Counted from the stretch's first letter, positions 1 through 9,478 are shown. The stretch: DNA of 64,000 nt from Carboxylicivirga sediminis (GCF_018156225.1 NZ_JAGTAR010000018.1:1-64000); one strand, 5' to 3'. Notes: generated from the letters alone by a model not told the origin. Numbers and translations: made by a program.

Positions 1-82
1 ATACAAAGATGAGGATTAATATAGTGAAGAGGTGTCAATCATCGTTAAACCATGTTAAAGGTTAGAGTTGAGGGCAAAGAAA

Positions 83-108
83 AAGGACAGATTGAGAAAC
101 CTGTCCTT
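83..108 (+). promoter_or_regulatory. Leader-type hairpin, repeat copy 1
   Basis: The arms AAGGACAG (83-90) and CTGTCCTT (101-108) form an 8-bp stem with a 10-base loop; an A/C mismatch in the inner stem distinguishes it from copy 2. It lies 35 bases before the ATG at 144. Confidence 0.5.
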
Positions 109-243
109 ACCCTTAATCAGTTCGTTAACTAAATCCAAAATCTATGAAAAAAAATCTACAGTACAAAGATGAGGATTAATATAGTGAAGAGGTGTCAATC
201 ATCGTTAAACCATGTTAAAGGTTTAGAGTTGAGGGTAAAGAAA

Positions 244-269
244 AAGGACAGATTGAAAAATCTGTCCTT
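244..269 (+). promoter_or_regulatory. Leader-type hairpin, repeat copy 2
   Basis: The arms AAGGACAGATT (244-254) and AATCTGTCCTT (259-269) pair perfectly over 11 bp around a GAAA tetraloop. No T-tract follows, so it is more like an mRNA leader or processing structure than a simple terminator. Confidence 0.55.
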
Positions 270-495
270 ACCCTTAAATCAGCTAACTAAATCCAATTTT
301 ATGAAAAATCCTTGATGCAAAAGTCGCAATAATATTTGAGATATTACAAATTGATGCAGTTAAGAATTGTTAAATATCAAATTAAAAGAATTCTTGCCGT
401 AATAATTATAGTTGACTTCGTTTCTAAACAAATGCCCGTTGATAGTATCTGTTTAATTAAAACTTCAAAGTAATCAGGCTTTATGAATATTGTAT

Positions 496-503
496 TATTT
501 TTG
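496..503 (+). promoter_or_regulatory. Candidate -7 element of the HTCS promoter
   Basis: TATTTTTG matches the Bacteroidota TAnnTTTG -7 consensus and lies 67 bp before the start at 570. No convincing TTTG -33 element sits at the usual spacing, so this is only a partial match. Confidence 0.4.
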
Positions 504-569
504 TAACAACCTATCCACAATCAAGAAGTAAGCTCATTAACCTCAATTTGTATTAAAGCATTTATATCT

Positions 570-3500
570 ATGTACAGAAGTATTCGCTTTTTTTTGCTTT
601 TCACCCTCTTTTGTAGTCATATAATTACTACCGCTCAGTTATCGAATTATACCACTACCAACATCACCACAAATGATGGGCTGGCTGATAACAATATACA
701 CTGTATATTGCAAGATTCATATGGTTTTATGTGGTTTGGTTCTGAAGAGGGTTTGCACCGTTACGATGGATATAGTGTTGAAGTCTATAGAAATGAGCCG
801 AACAACAGCAATTCAATAGCTGCTAATATTGTAAGAGCTTTATATGAAGATGCTTATGGGCGTCTGTGGATTGGTACTGACGGAGGCGGTATCAGTATTT
901 TTGATTTGCAAAAAGAGATTTTTATTGATGTGCAGGATGATGAGAATTTTAGATTGACATCAAATGAGGTGTTTTGCTTTGCTCCATCGCGCGATAATCA
1001 TCTTTGGGTAGGCACAAAAAACGGACTGAATCATATTGCTATTGGTGCTGATAATGACAAGCCGATAGTGAGTGTTACTCACTATTTGCATGATCCGGAA
1101 GATGAAAAAAGTCTAATTTATCCACATGTGTATTCGGTATTGGAGGATGCCAATGGTACCCTTTGGGCCGGAACGACCGAAGGCGGATTGAGTCGCTTAG
1201 ACGCTGGTTCAACTCAGTTCATAAACTATTACGCCGAAGAAAAGACAGGGGCCATCAGTAGTCCGGCTATTATGAGTATTTATGAAGACAGGCGAGGCGA
1301 TTTATGGTTTGGAACCTGGGCACATGGGCTCAACTATTTTGACAGGGAAAATGATTCGTTTATAACGTTCCTCCATAATCCTAAGGATTCAACCTCTATC
1401 AGTCACAACAACGTTTATTCTTTGTGCGAAGATGAGGATGGTTATCTGTGGGTTGGTACCTACGATGGCGGTATCAATCAGTTGGTAAGAGGAGAATCTG
1501 TAAAGCAGAGCATTTTTATGCGCTTCAAGGAGCGTGAAGATGCACTAAAAAGCTTATTCAAGAATAAAGTGAAGGTGATCTATCCCGATAATCAAGGGAA
1601 CGTATGGGCTGGAACGCTCGGAGGTGGTGTTATTGAAATGTCAAAGAAGCGAGACAACTTCATTCAAATAAAGAATGAGCAATACACCTATCATCCCGAT
1701 GAGCTTAATCGCATTAATCAAATTGTTTTGAGTGATGCCGAGGAATTGATGCTGGCTACCAAAAGTGGCCTCTATGAAGTCAACAAATTACCCAATAACA
1801 GTTTTGAATTTGCTGAAGTTCTGGCCGATTCAACGAAATCGCCTAACCTGTTTAAGAAAAATATAACGGCTGTATATAAAAATGCCAATGGTCATTTATG
1901 GGTAGGAACCGAAGGAGAGGGCCTAATGCATATTGTATTGGAAGATGGAGTGCTGACATCATTCAAGCAATATACTTTGTACAAGCCGGCACCTCATAAA
2001 ATTAATGGTAATCACATACTTAATATTTTCGAATGGAATGGGCTCCTTTGGGTAATTACCAATAATGGCATTAATATTTTTGATAATAACCATCAGCAGT
2101 TTGTGTATGAAAAGCCAGATGGGGGAGCGCTATTTGATGTAGGCGAGCAGTTTATGGCGCATTATATTGATGAGCAAAACAGGCTGTGGGTAGGCACTGA
2201 GTTTGAAGGATTATACTGTTTCTCCATTGAAGGTAACCTTAAAGGAGGCAAGCTTCTGTATCACTTCAATGAAGACTCGAAGGATATTGCTTTGGCCGAT
2301 CGTCAGGTCCTGGTAATTGATGGCGCCGGCAATGGCGATATCTGGGTGGGGACAGCCAAAGGTTTGCACCGTATCAATCCTGATAAAGGAACGAATGTGG
2401 TGTATAAGGAAAAAGATGGATTACCATCATCGGCAGTAAGTCAGATATACCAGGGGGCTGATCAAACTTTGTGGCTGGGTACCTTGCAGGGACTGGCACG
2501 CTTCAGTACCGAACTGGGGGTTATTACACCATATTTTATGCCTGGTGGTTTCCTAAGTAACTATTTTACCCCTGGCAAAACAGTGATGCTGGGTGATGGT
2601 TTGGTGGCTATGCCAACTTATGATGGCATATGGGCTTTTTATCCCGATAGCGTGCATCGTAATCCATACGTGGCCAAACCGGTTATCAGAAAAATTAGTT
2701 TGTCGGGTAAGGAGATTAAGCCTAATGTAGAGGTTAACAACCGAATAATATTGAATCAGGCAATTGCTTTAACTCGCGAGATAGTGCTGAGGCACAATGA
2801 GAACGTGATTCAGATTGAGTTTGCTGCCCTTTCGTATTTTGAGCAGAATAAAAACAGCTACATGTACAAGCTGGATGGATTGGAGGAAGAGTGGAATGTA
2901 ACCAATGCCGACCATCGGTCTGTAATATACTCTAATTTGTCGCCTAATACCTATACTTTCAGGTTAAAAGCCGCCAACAATGACGGTGAGTGGAATCCGG
3001 AGGAAGCAGTATTAACCATTATTATCAGACCACCATTTTATAAAACATGGTATGCGTATCTGAGCTATTTTGTATTACTTATTGCAGGTTTTGTATTTAC
3101 CCAGCGTTTGATTGTTTTAAGGGTTAAAGAGCGTGAACGACTGAAGCGCGAGAAAATGGCACGGGAAAAGGAAACCCTGATGCATCAGATGAAAATTCGT
3201 TTCTTCACCAATATTTCTCATGAATTCAGAACACCCCTGACACTCATTAACGGTCCTTTGCAAGAGATGCTGGAACATGACAGCACCCTGTCTGCCGCTA
3301 CGCGCAGTCAGCTGAACCTGATGAAGAACAATACCGACAGGCTCTTACGTTTGATTAATCAGCTGATGGACTTCAGGAAGGTAACGCAGGGCAATATGCA
3401 TCTCAGCATCCGCCAGCGGAACATCACCAGTTTTATTAAGCGCATTGCCGAATCGTTCCAGGGCATTGCCGATCAGAAGCATATACACTTTGATTGCCAT

Positions 3501-4760
3501 ATCGATTCAAAACCATTAATGGTGTGGTTTGATTCAGAGAAGCTGGAGACCATAATATTCAATTTACTGAGTAATGCCTTTAAATACACTCCAACAGGCG
3601 GTCATATCAAAATAGAAATGTTGCAGATGAAGAATAAACAGCTGCAACTGAAGGTGAGTGATACAGGCAGTGGCGTACCTGATAAGGATAAGGAGCGGAT
3701 ATTTGAGCGTTTCTTCCAATCGGATCAAAATCAAAGCATTGGAGGAGCAGGTACCGGAGTTGGATTATCGTTGGTGAAAGAGCTGGTTGACATGCATAAA
3801 GGAGCCATATGGATTGAGGATAACGAACCGGTTGGTACAGTGTTCATCATTGATTTATGCGTAGATAAAACCATGTTTAATGCTGATGAAATCATTGAAG
3901 AATCGCAACAACAAGATACAACTGACTATAGAACTGAGGATGTAAAAACAGAGGTGGCTCAACCTATTGTAAACGAGACTGGTGATAAGCCTAAGGTGCT
4001 GGTGGTAGAAGATCAAAGTGACCTGCGTGCCCACTTGTGTAATGTGTTAAAAATGCACTACCGTGTGGATGAGGCAGCCAATGGGGTGGAAGGTCTTGAA
4101 AAAGCCTCATCATCCTTACCCGATATTATTATTACCGATGTGATGATGCCTGAAATGGATGGATTCACCTTCTGTGGCAAGTTGCGTAAGAATGTTATTA
4201 CCAGTCATATCCCGATTATCATGCTGACGGCACTGGATAATGTTGACTCGAAGCGTGAAGGGCTGGAGACCGGTGCCGATGCTTATGTGGTGAAGCCATT
4301 TGATAAGCAGTTGCTGGTATCGCAGATTCAGAACCTGCTAACTAATCGTCAATTGTTGAAAGCACGCTTTAAGGAGCAATGGGATTTTGTGGAGGAAATT
4401 GCCACCACGTCAACAGACCAGCAGTTTGTTAACCGGGCTATCCAAACAGTGGAAGAGAATATGGCCGATGCTAATTTTAACGTATCGGAGCTGGTGAAGA
4501 AGATGAATGTGAGCCGCACACTGCTGCATATGAAGCTGCGTGAGCTGACTGGCCAAAGTACCAGTGAGTTTATTCGCACCATTCGCCTGAAGCAAGCTGC
4601 CAAGCTGCTGAAACAAGGTGAACTGAATGTGTCGGAAGTCACCTATCAGGTGGGCTTTAACGATCCTAAATACTTCTCAAAAAGCTTCAAGAGCCTGTTT
4701 GGTGTAACTCCAACCCTCTTTCAGAAAGGGGACGCATCGGGTGGCGAATTAACAAAATAA
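570..4760 (+). CDS. Hybrid two-component system regulator (HTCS)
   Basis: This 1396-residue protein fuses sensor kinase and response regulator in one inner-membrane chain, the type that senses oligosaccharides in the periplasm and activates a polysaccharide utilisation locus. It shows a signal peptide, many Reg_prop beta-propeller repeats (about 35-690, recurring LWVGT-like strands), a Y_Y_Y domain (about 760-815), a membrane helix (about 828-850), HisKA with NISHEFRTP (phospho-acceptor His884), HATPase with NLLSNAFKYTP and GTGVGLSLVKEL, a receiver with phospho-acceptor Asp1190 in TDVMMPEMDG, and an AraC-type helix-turn-helix at the end (VTYQVGFNDPKYFSKSFK). All catalytic residues are intact. 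No PUL follows on the right, so its targets probably lie to the left. The ATG at 570 gives a good signal peptide. Confidence 0.97.
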   Translation: MYRSIRFFLLFTLFCSHIITTAQLSNYTTTNITTNDGLADNNIHCILQDSYGFMWFGSEEGLHRYDGYSVEVYRNEPNNSNSIAANIVRALYEDAYGRLWIGTDGGGISIFDLQKEIFIDVQDDENFRLTSNEVFCFAPSRDNHLWVGTKNGLNHIAIGADNDKPIVSVTHYLHDPEDEKSLIYPHVYSVLEDANGTLWAGTTEGGLSRLDAGSTQFINYYAEEKTGAISSPAIMSIYEDRRGDLWFGTWAHGLNYFDRENDSFITFLHNPKDSTSISHNNVYSLCEDEDGYLWVGTYDGGINQLVRGESVKQSIFMRFKEREDALKSLFKNKVKVIYPDNQGNVWAGTLGGGVIEMSKKRDNFIQIKNEQYTYHPDELNRINQIVLSDAEELMLATKSGLYEVNKLPNNSFEFAEVLADSTKSPNLFKKNITAVYKNANGHLWVGTEGEGLMHIVLEDGVLTSFKQYTLYKPAPHKINGNHILNIFEWNGLLWVITNNGINIFDNNHQQFVYEKPDGGALFDVGEQFMAHYIDEQNRLWVGTEFEGLYCFSIEGNLKGGKLLYHFNEDSKDIALADRQVLVIDGAGNGDIWVGTAKGLHRINPDKGTNVVYKEKDGLPSSAVSQIYQGADQTLWLGTLQGLARFSTELGVITPYFMPGGFLSNYFTPGKTVMLGDGLVAMPTYDGIWAFYPDSVHRNPYVAKPVIRKISLSGKEIKPNVEVNNRIILNQAIALTREIVLRHNENVIQIEFAALSYFEQNKNSYMYKLDGLEEEWNVTNADHRSVIYSNLSPNTYTFRLKAANNDGEWNPEEAVLTIIIRPPFYKTWYAYLSYFVLLIAGFVFTQRLIVLRVKERERLKREKMAREKETLMHQMKIRFFTNISHEFRTPLTLINGPLQEMLEHDSTLSAATRSQLNLMKNNTDRLLRLINQLMDFRKVTQGNMHLSIRQRNITSFIKRIAESFQGIADQKHIHFDCHIDSKPLMVWFDSEKLETIIFNLLSNAFKYTPTGGHIKIEMLQMKNKQLQLKVSDTGSGVPDKDKERIFERFFQSDQNQSIGGAGTGVGLSLVKELVDMHKGAIWIEDNEPVGTVFIIDLCVDKTMFNADEIIEESQQQDTTDYRTEDVKTEVAQPIVNETGDKPKVLVVEDQSDLRAHLCNVLKMHYRVDEAANGVEGLEKASSSLPDIIITDVMMPEMDGFTFCGKLRKNVITSHIPIIMLTALDNVDSKREGLETGADAYVVKPFDKQLLVSQIQNLLTNRQLLKARFKEQWDFVEEIATTSTDQQFVNRAIQTVEENMADANFNVSELVKKMNVSRTLLHMKLRELTGQSTSEFIRTIRLKQAAKLLKQGELNVSEVTYQVGFNDPKYFSKSFKSLFGVTPTLFQKGDASGGELTK

Positions 4761-4763
4761 GCT

Positions 4764-4810
4764 AAAAGGATCGCATCTTAGAGTCTAGTCTTTAAGGTGC
4801 GATCCTTTTT
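4764..4810 (+). terminator. Rho-independent terminator after the HTCS
   Basis: AAAAGGATCGCA (4764-4775) pairs with TGCGATCCTTTT (4798-4809) and the arm runs into a T-tract. It begins 4 bases after the HTCS stop codon. Confidence 0.85.
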
Positions 4811-4953
4811 GTAATACCGATTACGAATTAAAACGATTGATTAAAAACCAATCTGTGATGCTATTTCGGCATTAACCCATGATATAAGCAAAATGCTTTA
4901 TCAATCATTTTGTTATTCATTTGGTATAATACCATTAAGTCAATGGACTAATT

Positions 4954-5604
4954 CTATTTCTCGCTATACACTTCTTTCTCATAGTAGCGGCAAAAGGCCT
5001 TTAAACCACAGCGCGTACATTTAGGTTTGCGGGCAATGCAAACATAGCGACCGTGTAGTATCAGCCAGTGGTGGGCGATGGGTAATAATTCCTCGGGGAA
5101 ATACTTGACCAGCTGCTTCTCAGTATCCAATGGCGTTTTGGAGTTAGTGGTTAAGCCAATGCGGGCTGCCACCCTAAATACATGCGTATCTACGGCCATG
5201 GCAGGTTTTTCATATACCACCGAGGCTATTACATTGGCTGTTTTACGGCCAACGCCAGGCAGCTTCTGCAGTTCTTTTATATCATCGGGCACCACTCCCT
5301 TAAAATCTTCAATCAGCATTTGAGCCATGCCTACCAGGTGCTTACTTTTATTGTTGGGGTAGCTGCACGAGCGGATCAACTCAAATATTTCTTCGGGCGT
5401 GGCCAAGGCCATATCTTCTGGTTTAGGGTAGCGTTCAAAAATAGCCGGTGTTAGCAAGTTCACGCGTTTATCGGTGCACTGAGCTGACAGGATAACGGCC
5501 ACCAGGAGCTCATACGGATTGGTGTAATGTAATTCTGTTTCGGCAACCGGCATGTGTTCCTGAAAGTAATCAATGACTTTATTGTAGCGTTCTTTCTTTA
5601 GCAT
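4954..5604 (-). CDS. nth: Endonuclease III (DNA glycosylase/AP lyase)
   Basis: This base-excision-repair enzyme removes oxidised pyrimidines and nicks AP sites. From the ATG at 5604 it has 216 residues, the usual length of the family. It shows the helix-hairpin-helix LPGVGRKTANVI with the catalytic lysine, the catalytic aspartate in VDTHVFRVAARIGL, and the 4Fe-4S ligands C-x6-C-x2-C-x5-C near the C-terminus (CIARKPKCTRCGLKAFC). The reading frame stays open upstream to 5916, but that extension is translated minisatellite with a repetitive hydrophobic sequence and no family match. The MLKKERYNKV start at 5604 is therefore preferred. It may be co-transcribed with the TonB receptor upstream, although the repeat array separates them. 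Confidence 0.95.
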   Translation of the reverse strand: MLKKERYNKVIDYFQEHMPVAETELHYTNPYELLVAVILSAQCTDKRVNLLTPAIFERYPKPEDMALATPEEIFELIRSCSYPNNKSKHLVGMAQMLIEDFKGVVPDDIKELQKLPGVGRKTANVIASVVYEKPAMAVDTHVFRVAARIGLTTNSKTPLDTEKQLVKYFPEELLPIAHHWLILHGRYVCIARKPKCTRCGLKAFCRYYEKEVYSEK

Positions 5605-5721
5605 GTTCAGATTGATTTTGAATAGCAGTAAAGTTATCTTTTTCTGTTCATCCCCCCAAGGGCGCGGAGATATCCCTTTGGGGATATTGGCCGTTCTTAA
5701 GGATATCATATTCATCTCCAG

Positions 5722-5968
5722 GGTCAGCAACATTATCCCCACGGTCATAAAGATGATCCCTTGGGTCAGAAGCATCCTGACCAAGGTCATATGGATGATC
5801 CCATAGGTCAGAAGCATCCTGACCGAGGTCAGCAACATTATCCCCACGGTCATATGGATGATCCCATAGGTCAGAAGCATCCTGACCAAGGTCAGCAACA
5901 TTATCCCCACGGTCATAAAGATGATCCCTTAGGTCAGAAGCATTCTGACCAAGGTCAGCAAATTATCC
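5722..5968. repeat. 63-bp minisatellite (63, 42, 63, 63 bp and a partial copy)
   Basis: Units start at 5722, 5785 (42 bp, lacking an internal 21 bp), 5827, 5890 and 5953 (partial). Each contains CTGACC and GGTCAG arms forming the palindrome CTGACCAAGGTCAG at unit junctions. Unit lengths are multiples of three, so all six frames stay open. On the plus strand the frame open from 5701 to the TAA at 5971-5973 reads as His/Asp/Gly/Gln-rich repeats (HYPHGHKDD, GQKHPDQ), but it has no ATG upstream of the repeats. The array fills the space between the TonB receptor and nth. Whether it is a coding relic or purely intergenic is unresolved. Confidence 0.9.
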
Positions 5969-5969
5969 T

Positions 5970-8303
5970 CTAAAGATTCATCAGTTTAAGGCCAAAATAG
6001 ATGGTGCGTGGGCGAGCAGGGCCATACACATAGTTACTGTCGCGGTTTTTACCCTTGTCAAAATCATCCTGATAGGCATTAAACAGGTTCTGAACACCGC
6101 CAAACAACTCAAGGCCAACGCCTACATATCGCCAATCAAGTGCATAGCTCAGTTTGATGTTGGTCTCCATAAAGGGGTCTGATTTAACCAGTTCATCGTT
6201 AATAGGATTACCTGTTTCATCACCCTCACCAGCTCCAAAGTGGGGTACCAGCATTGAGCCGGTGTAAACGCCAGACAAAGCGGCTTTAATGCCCCACACC
6301 GGGTTGTAGGTGAGTGTGTAATAGCCATACTGCTCTGGTGTGCGCAGGTAATCTTTAGTGCCTTCAATGCTTTCCGACCATTCTACCACCTCGTCGTATT
6401 TGCTCGACTGGATGGTGTAGCCAGCTTCGAGTTGCCATAGTTTATTATAATTGGCGCGTCCTTCAAGAGTTATCCCTTTCACAGTTGAGTTGCTGCCATT
6501 GCGTTTCTCAAGTATCACATTGCCTTGGCTATCCGTCCCGTTTTCTTCCAGAATAAAGGCATCATAAAGGGTAGTGTGAAAGCCTTCAAGCGTAAATCCC
6601 CAGATGTATTTCTCGGTTGGTTTATCGTAGTTAATGGATGCCGTCCAGCTTTGTGAGCGCTCCTCTTCCAGGTCATCGGCCAGCTGTATGCGTTGGATAC
6701 CACCACCTGCAAAGGCAATGTGCATATCTGAGTCGAAGGCCTGTGGTGCTCTGAAGCCCGTTGACCAGCTACCTCGCAACTGCATGCCGTTTTGTTTATA
6801 CAACAGCGATACGCGCGGACTGAATATGAGTTTGTCCACCATGTTGTGCTTATCGGTTCTGACACCGGTTAGTAAGTTCCATTTTTTAGCCAACTCCCAG
6901 TCACTTTGGATATAGGCACCCACGTTACGTGTGGTTTGGTCTAGCAGATAGTCATATGCCTTTATCTCATCCACCACCATATCATAGTTGTATTCACTGC
7001 CAAAAGTGAGGTTGTTCTTGCCACCCAAAAAGTCGGGTAGCATATGATTGAGCTGTACACCTCCCATATAGGTTTCATTTTCTGTTAAGCCGTAGGGCGG
7101 GTTCTCCAGGTGTTCCTGATAACCCGGTTCATCAGCTTCCGGTTTAATGCCTGTATAGTGGTCGCGGTCGGTTTTTTGCCCGGCTACGTATATGTCCAGC
7201 GACGACAGGTTGTCGTTAAATGAGAAGCTGTAATCTAATCCACCCATCAACACATTATGCGTACGTTCCTCTGTTTGCTCAGCCAGAAAGGCAGGCAAAT
7301 CTTCGCGGTCGCCACCCCGGCGATACTCATACATGCTCGAGAAGCTGGCTTCCAGCTTATGGTTAGGGGCCGGCAACAGGAAAGATGTGAAACCAAAGGA
7401 ATTGTTCTTCAGCTTTGGTAGTTCGCTAAAGCCGTCGCCGTTATGATCGTATGATTCGCGGTTGCGATTGGTGGCAAAAAGGGTTAACCCGGCATTTTTA
7501 CGATCCGATAGAATTCCCGCATTGGCAAATACCTGGCTGTCGTTGGCATCGCCGTTGATGACCGATTGTGTAGTGGATGCCGAAAAACTGCTCGACTCAG
7601 GTACTTTGGTTATTACATTCACAGTGCCTCCAACAGCCCCGGCGCCATAAAGTGCTGAGCCGCCGCCACGCACTACTTCAATGCGCTCTATCATGTTGGT
7701 CGGTATTTGCTCCAAACCATACAAACCAGTGAGTGGACTGAATACCGGGCGGCTGTTGATCAGAATTTGAGAATAAGCACCACCCAGACCGTTCATGCGC
7801 AGTTGCGTGTAGTTACAAGTCTGACAATCTGTTTCCATGCGCAGACCCGGCTGAAAAGCTAAGCCTTCTGATAAGGTGCCTGCCTGCAGCATCTCCAGCT
7901 TCTTCCCTTCCATCACGTTCACCACTACGGCCGATTCGGTTTTGCGCTTAAAGGTTTTGGTGCCGGTAATAACAATGTCATCCAGCGACATGACCTGCTC
8001 TTCCAGTATAAAATTGATTTCCTGCGACTGGCCTTTGGTGATGTTCACCTTTTTTTCAACCGGCTTATAGCCCATGAGGCTGGCCACTAGTATATGTTCG
8101 CCTTCAGGCAGGTTAGTCAGCATGTAATGACCGGATAGGTCCGTCATAGTGCCGTATTGTGTATCTTTTAAGTAGACGCTGACAAAAGGGAGGTGTTCGC
8201 CTTCGGCTTGTACATCTCCAAATATATTGGCGTCTGTTTTTTGAGCCTGAATAATAATATTTGAAAGCAGAATTAAGAATAGTAGGTTTAAAAACTTTTT
8301 CAT
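5970..8303 (-). CDS. TonB-dependent outer-membrane receptor
   Basis: This 777-residue ligand-gated outer-membrane transporter is driven by TonB. It has a signal peptide (about 1-20), a CarboxypepD_reg-like beta domain (about 25-110; GHYMLTNLPEGEHILVASLM), a plug domain (about 115-235) with IERIEVVRGGGSALYGAGAV, and a beta-barrel ending in YFGLKLMNL. The plug contains a Cys pair (TDCQTCNYTQ) before the NGLGG motif. The barrel resembles FepA/BtuB/CirA-type importers rather than SusC: there is no STN domain and no SusD neighbour. The ZIP metal transporter gene lies 162 bp upstream on the same strand, suggesting metal or metallophore uptake. The substrate is an inference. Confidence 0.93.
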   Translation of the reverse strand: MKKFLNLLFLILLSNIIIQAQKTDANIFGDVQAEGEHLPFVSVYLKDTQYGTMTDLSGHYMLTNLPEGEHILVASLMGYKPVEKKVNITKGQSQEINFILEEQVMSLDDIVITGTKTFKRKTESAVVVNVMEGKKLEMLQAGTLSEGLAFQPGLRMETDCQTCNYTQLRMNGLGGAYSQILINSRPVFSPLTGLYGLEQIPTNMIERIEVVRGGGSALYGAGAVGGTVNVITKVPESSSFSASTTQSVINGDANDSQVFANAGILSDRKNAGLTLFATNRNRESYDHNGDGFSELPKLKNNSFGFTSFLLPAPNHKLEASFSSMYEYRRGGDREDLPAFLAEQTEERTHNVLMGGLDYSFSFNDNLSSLDIYVAGQKTDRDHYTGIKPEADEPGYQEHLENPPYGLTENETYMGGVQLNHMLPDFLGGKNNLTFGSEYNYDMVVDEIKAYDYLLDQTTRNVGAYIQSDWELAKKWNLLTGVRTDKHNMVDKLIFSPRVSLLYKQNGMQLRGSWSTGFRAPQAFDSDMHIAFAGGGIQRIQLADDLEEERSQSWTASINYDKPTEKYIWGFTLEGFHTTLYDAFILEENGTDSQGNVILEKRNGSNSTVKGITLEGRANYNKLWQLEAGYTIQSSKYDEVVEWSESIEGTKDYLRTPEQYGYYTLTYNPVWGIKAALSGVYTGSMLVPHFGAGEGDETGNPINDELVKSDPFMETNIKLSYALDWRYVGVGLELFGGVQNLFNAYQDDFDKGKNRDSNYVYGPARPRTIYFGLKLMNL

Positions 8304-8440
8304 TGATAAGATAATTGATAATTACGATTACCAATTATCAACGCTGTAGCCCATGAAAAGTTTAGTAGGTGACAAGAATCAGATTAACAATGATTGATTG
8401 TCAAAAAACCTTCTATGCGATTTCATCAAAGCATGAGCCA

Positions 8441-8458
8441 GCCTATTGTTGAATAGGC
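8441..8458 (-). promoter_or_regulatory. Hairpin between the ZIP transporter and the TonB receptor
   Basis: GCCTATT (8441-8447) and AATAGGC (8452-8458) form a 7-bp stem with a 4-base loop, just downstream of the ZIP stop. No T-tract follows on the minus strand, so it may be a processing or weak termination structure. Confidence 0.4.
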
Positions 8459-8465
8459 ACAGCCA

Positions 8466-9287
8466 TCATAAGAACATTAGTAAACTTACCGCCATCACAG
8501 CCATGCCGGCAAACAGTCCATAGATAGATAAATGATGCTCACCATATTCGCGTGCCGATGGCAGCAGCTCATCCAGACTAATAAATACCATGATGCCTGC
8601 TACTCCGGCAAATATTACTCCAAATGTGAGGGGAGTCATAAAAGGCATCAGTATGAGGTAGCCGATAAGCGCTCCAATGGGTTCTGACAGACCGGAGAGG
8701 AAGCTTAAACGGAATGCCTTACGGCGACTGCCGGTGGCATAGAAAACAGGTACCGACACAGCGATACCTTCAGGAATATTGTGAATGGCAATGGCCACAG
8801 CAATGGCAATACCCAGGTTGGGATCCTGCAAGGCGGCCGTGAAAGTGGCCAGACCCTCGGGAAAGTTGTGGATACCAATGGCCAGGGCCGTAAATAGTCC
8901 CATACGCATCAGTTTTTTATCCTTAATAGCTTTGGGCTGATCTCCCATTTCTTCAATGGAGTGCAGTTCGTGCGGGTTCTCTGCCGAAGGGATAAATTTA
9001 TCGATTAGGGCGATAAACAAAACGCCCCCAAAAAAGGCAATAACCGTGTACCAGGTACCGGGCATCTCACCATAGGCCTCTACCATGGTGTCTTTGGCCT
9101 TCATAAATATTTCAACAAATGAAACATAAATCATTACACCAGCCGAAAAACCAAGTGACAAGGCCAAAAAGCGTGTGTTGGTGCGCTTGGCAAAAAAAGC
9201 CATGGCACTGCCAATGCCCGTGCTGAGACCGGCAAACAAGGTTAAACCAAATGCGAAAAGTATAGTGTTAAAATCTAAATTATCCAT
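8466..9287 (-). CDS. zupT: ZIP-family divalent metal transporter (ZupT-like)
   Basis: This 273-residue inner-membrane protein imports zinc and possibly other divalent cations into the cytoplasm. About eight hydrophobic segments are visible. The metal-site motifs [10 protein letters not shown] (about residue 140) and [18 protein letters not shown] (about residue 169) are the hallmark pair of bacterial ZupT proteins. A short hydrophilic loop around 100-125 contains His and Glu residues. The length matches the family. It precedes the TonB receptor on the same strand, so the two could carry a metal across the outer and inner membranes. No Zur-like operator was recognised upstream. Confidence 0.94.
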   Translation of the reverse strand: MDNLDFNTILFAFGLTLFAGLSTGIGSAMAFFAKRTNTRFLALSLGFSAGVMIYVSFVEIFMKAKDTMVEAYGEMPGTWYTVIAFFGGVLFIALIDKFIPSAENPHELHSIEEMGDQPKAIKDKKLMRMGLFTALAIGIHNFPEGLATFTAALQDPNLGIAIAVAIAIHNIPEGIAVSVPVFYATGSRRKAFRLSFLSGLSEPIGALIGYLILMPFMTPLTFGVIFAGVAGIMVFISLDELLPSAREYGEHHLSIYGLFAGMAVMAVSLLMFL

Positions 9288-9478
9288 AGTAAGTGAACGC
9301 TAATCGCAGCTGTGTTTACGGCTGCCTATTAAATTTGGCGAAAGTTAATAGTTATTTATGAATTGTATGAAAATAGCTGCGAATACAATGGAATATCGCA
9401 TTAAAATATTCGATAATTAAAGCAAGTCAGTATAATTTTTTATACATTGCATTTCGTAATTTTTTAACCTAAATCAAT

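Larger units (their letters stand above)
1..311. repeat. Tandem duplication, two copies of about 155-160 bp
   Basis: Copy 1 spans 1-160 and copy 2 spans 161 to about 311. They are nearly identical through GAGGATTAATATAGTGAAGA and the following 60 bases, with a few substitutions and small indels. Each copy carries a hairpin, then about 31-35 bases, then an ATG that opens only a very short frame (144-179, 11 codons; 301-315, 4 codons). The order hairpin, spacer, AAATCTATG resembles the leader of the SusC gene at 29655. Because copy 1 begins at the window edge, more copies may lie to the left. The reading as duplicated SusC-type leader debris is an inference. Confidence 0.85.
1..569. other. Gene-free region upstream of the HTCS gene
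   Basis: No credible gene is visible here. The left part (1 to about 315) is a tandem duplication with two hairpins, described separately. The remainder (about 316-569) is AT-rich and holds the presumed promoter of the regulator, with a TAnnTTTG-type element at 496-503. It probably separates the HTCS from a gene cluster lying to the left of the window. Confidence 0.7.

Noticed and set aside
144-179. 11-codon frame in the first leader-like repeat
   Set aside because: The second copy gives only 4 codons, so the frame is not conserved; it is better explained as leader debris.
5722-5968. Possible CRISPR array
   Set aside because: The units are contiguous tandem copies of 63 bp without unique spacers, and no cas genes are present.
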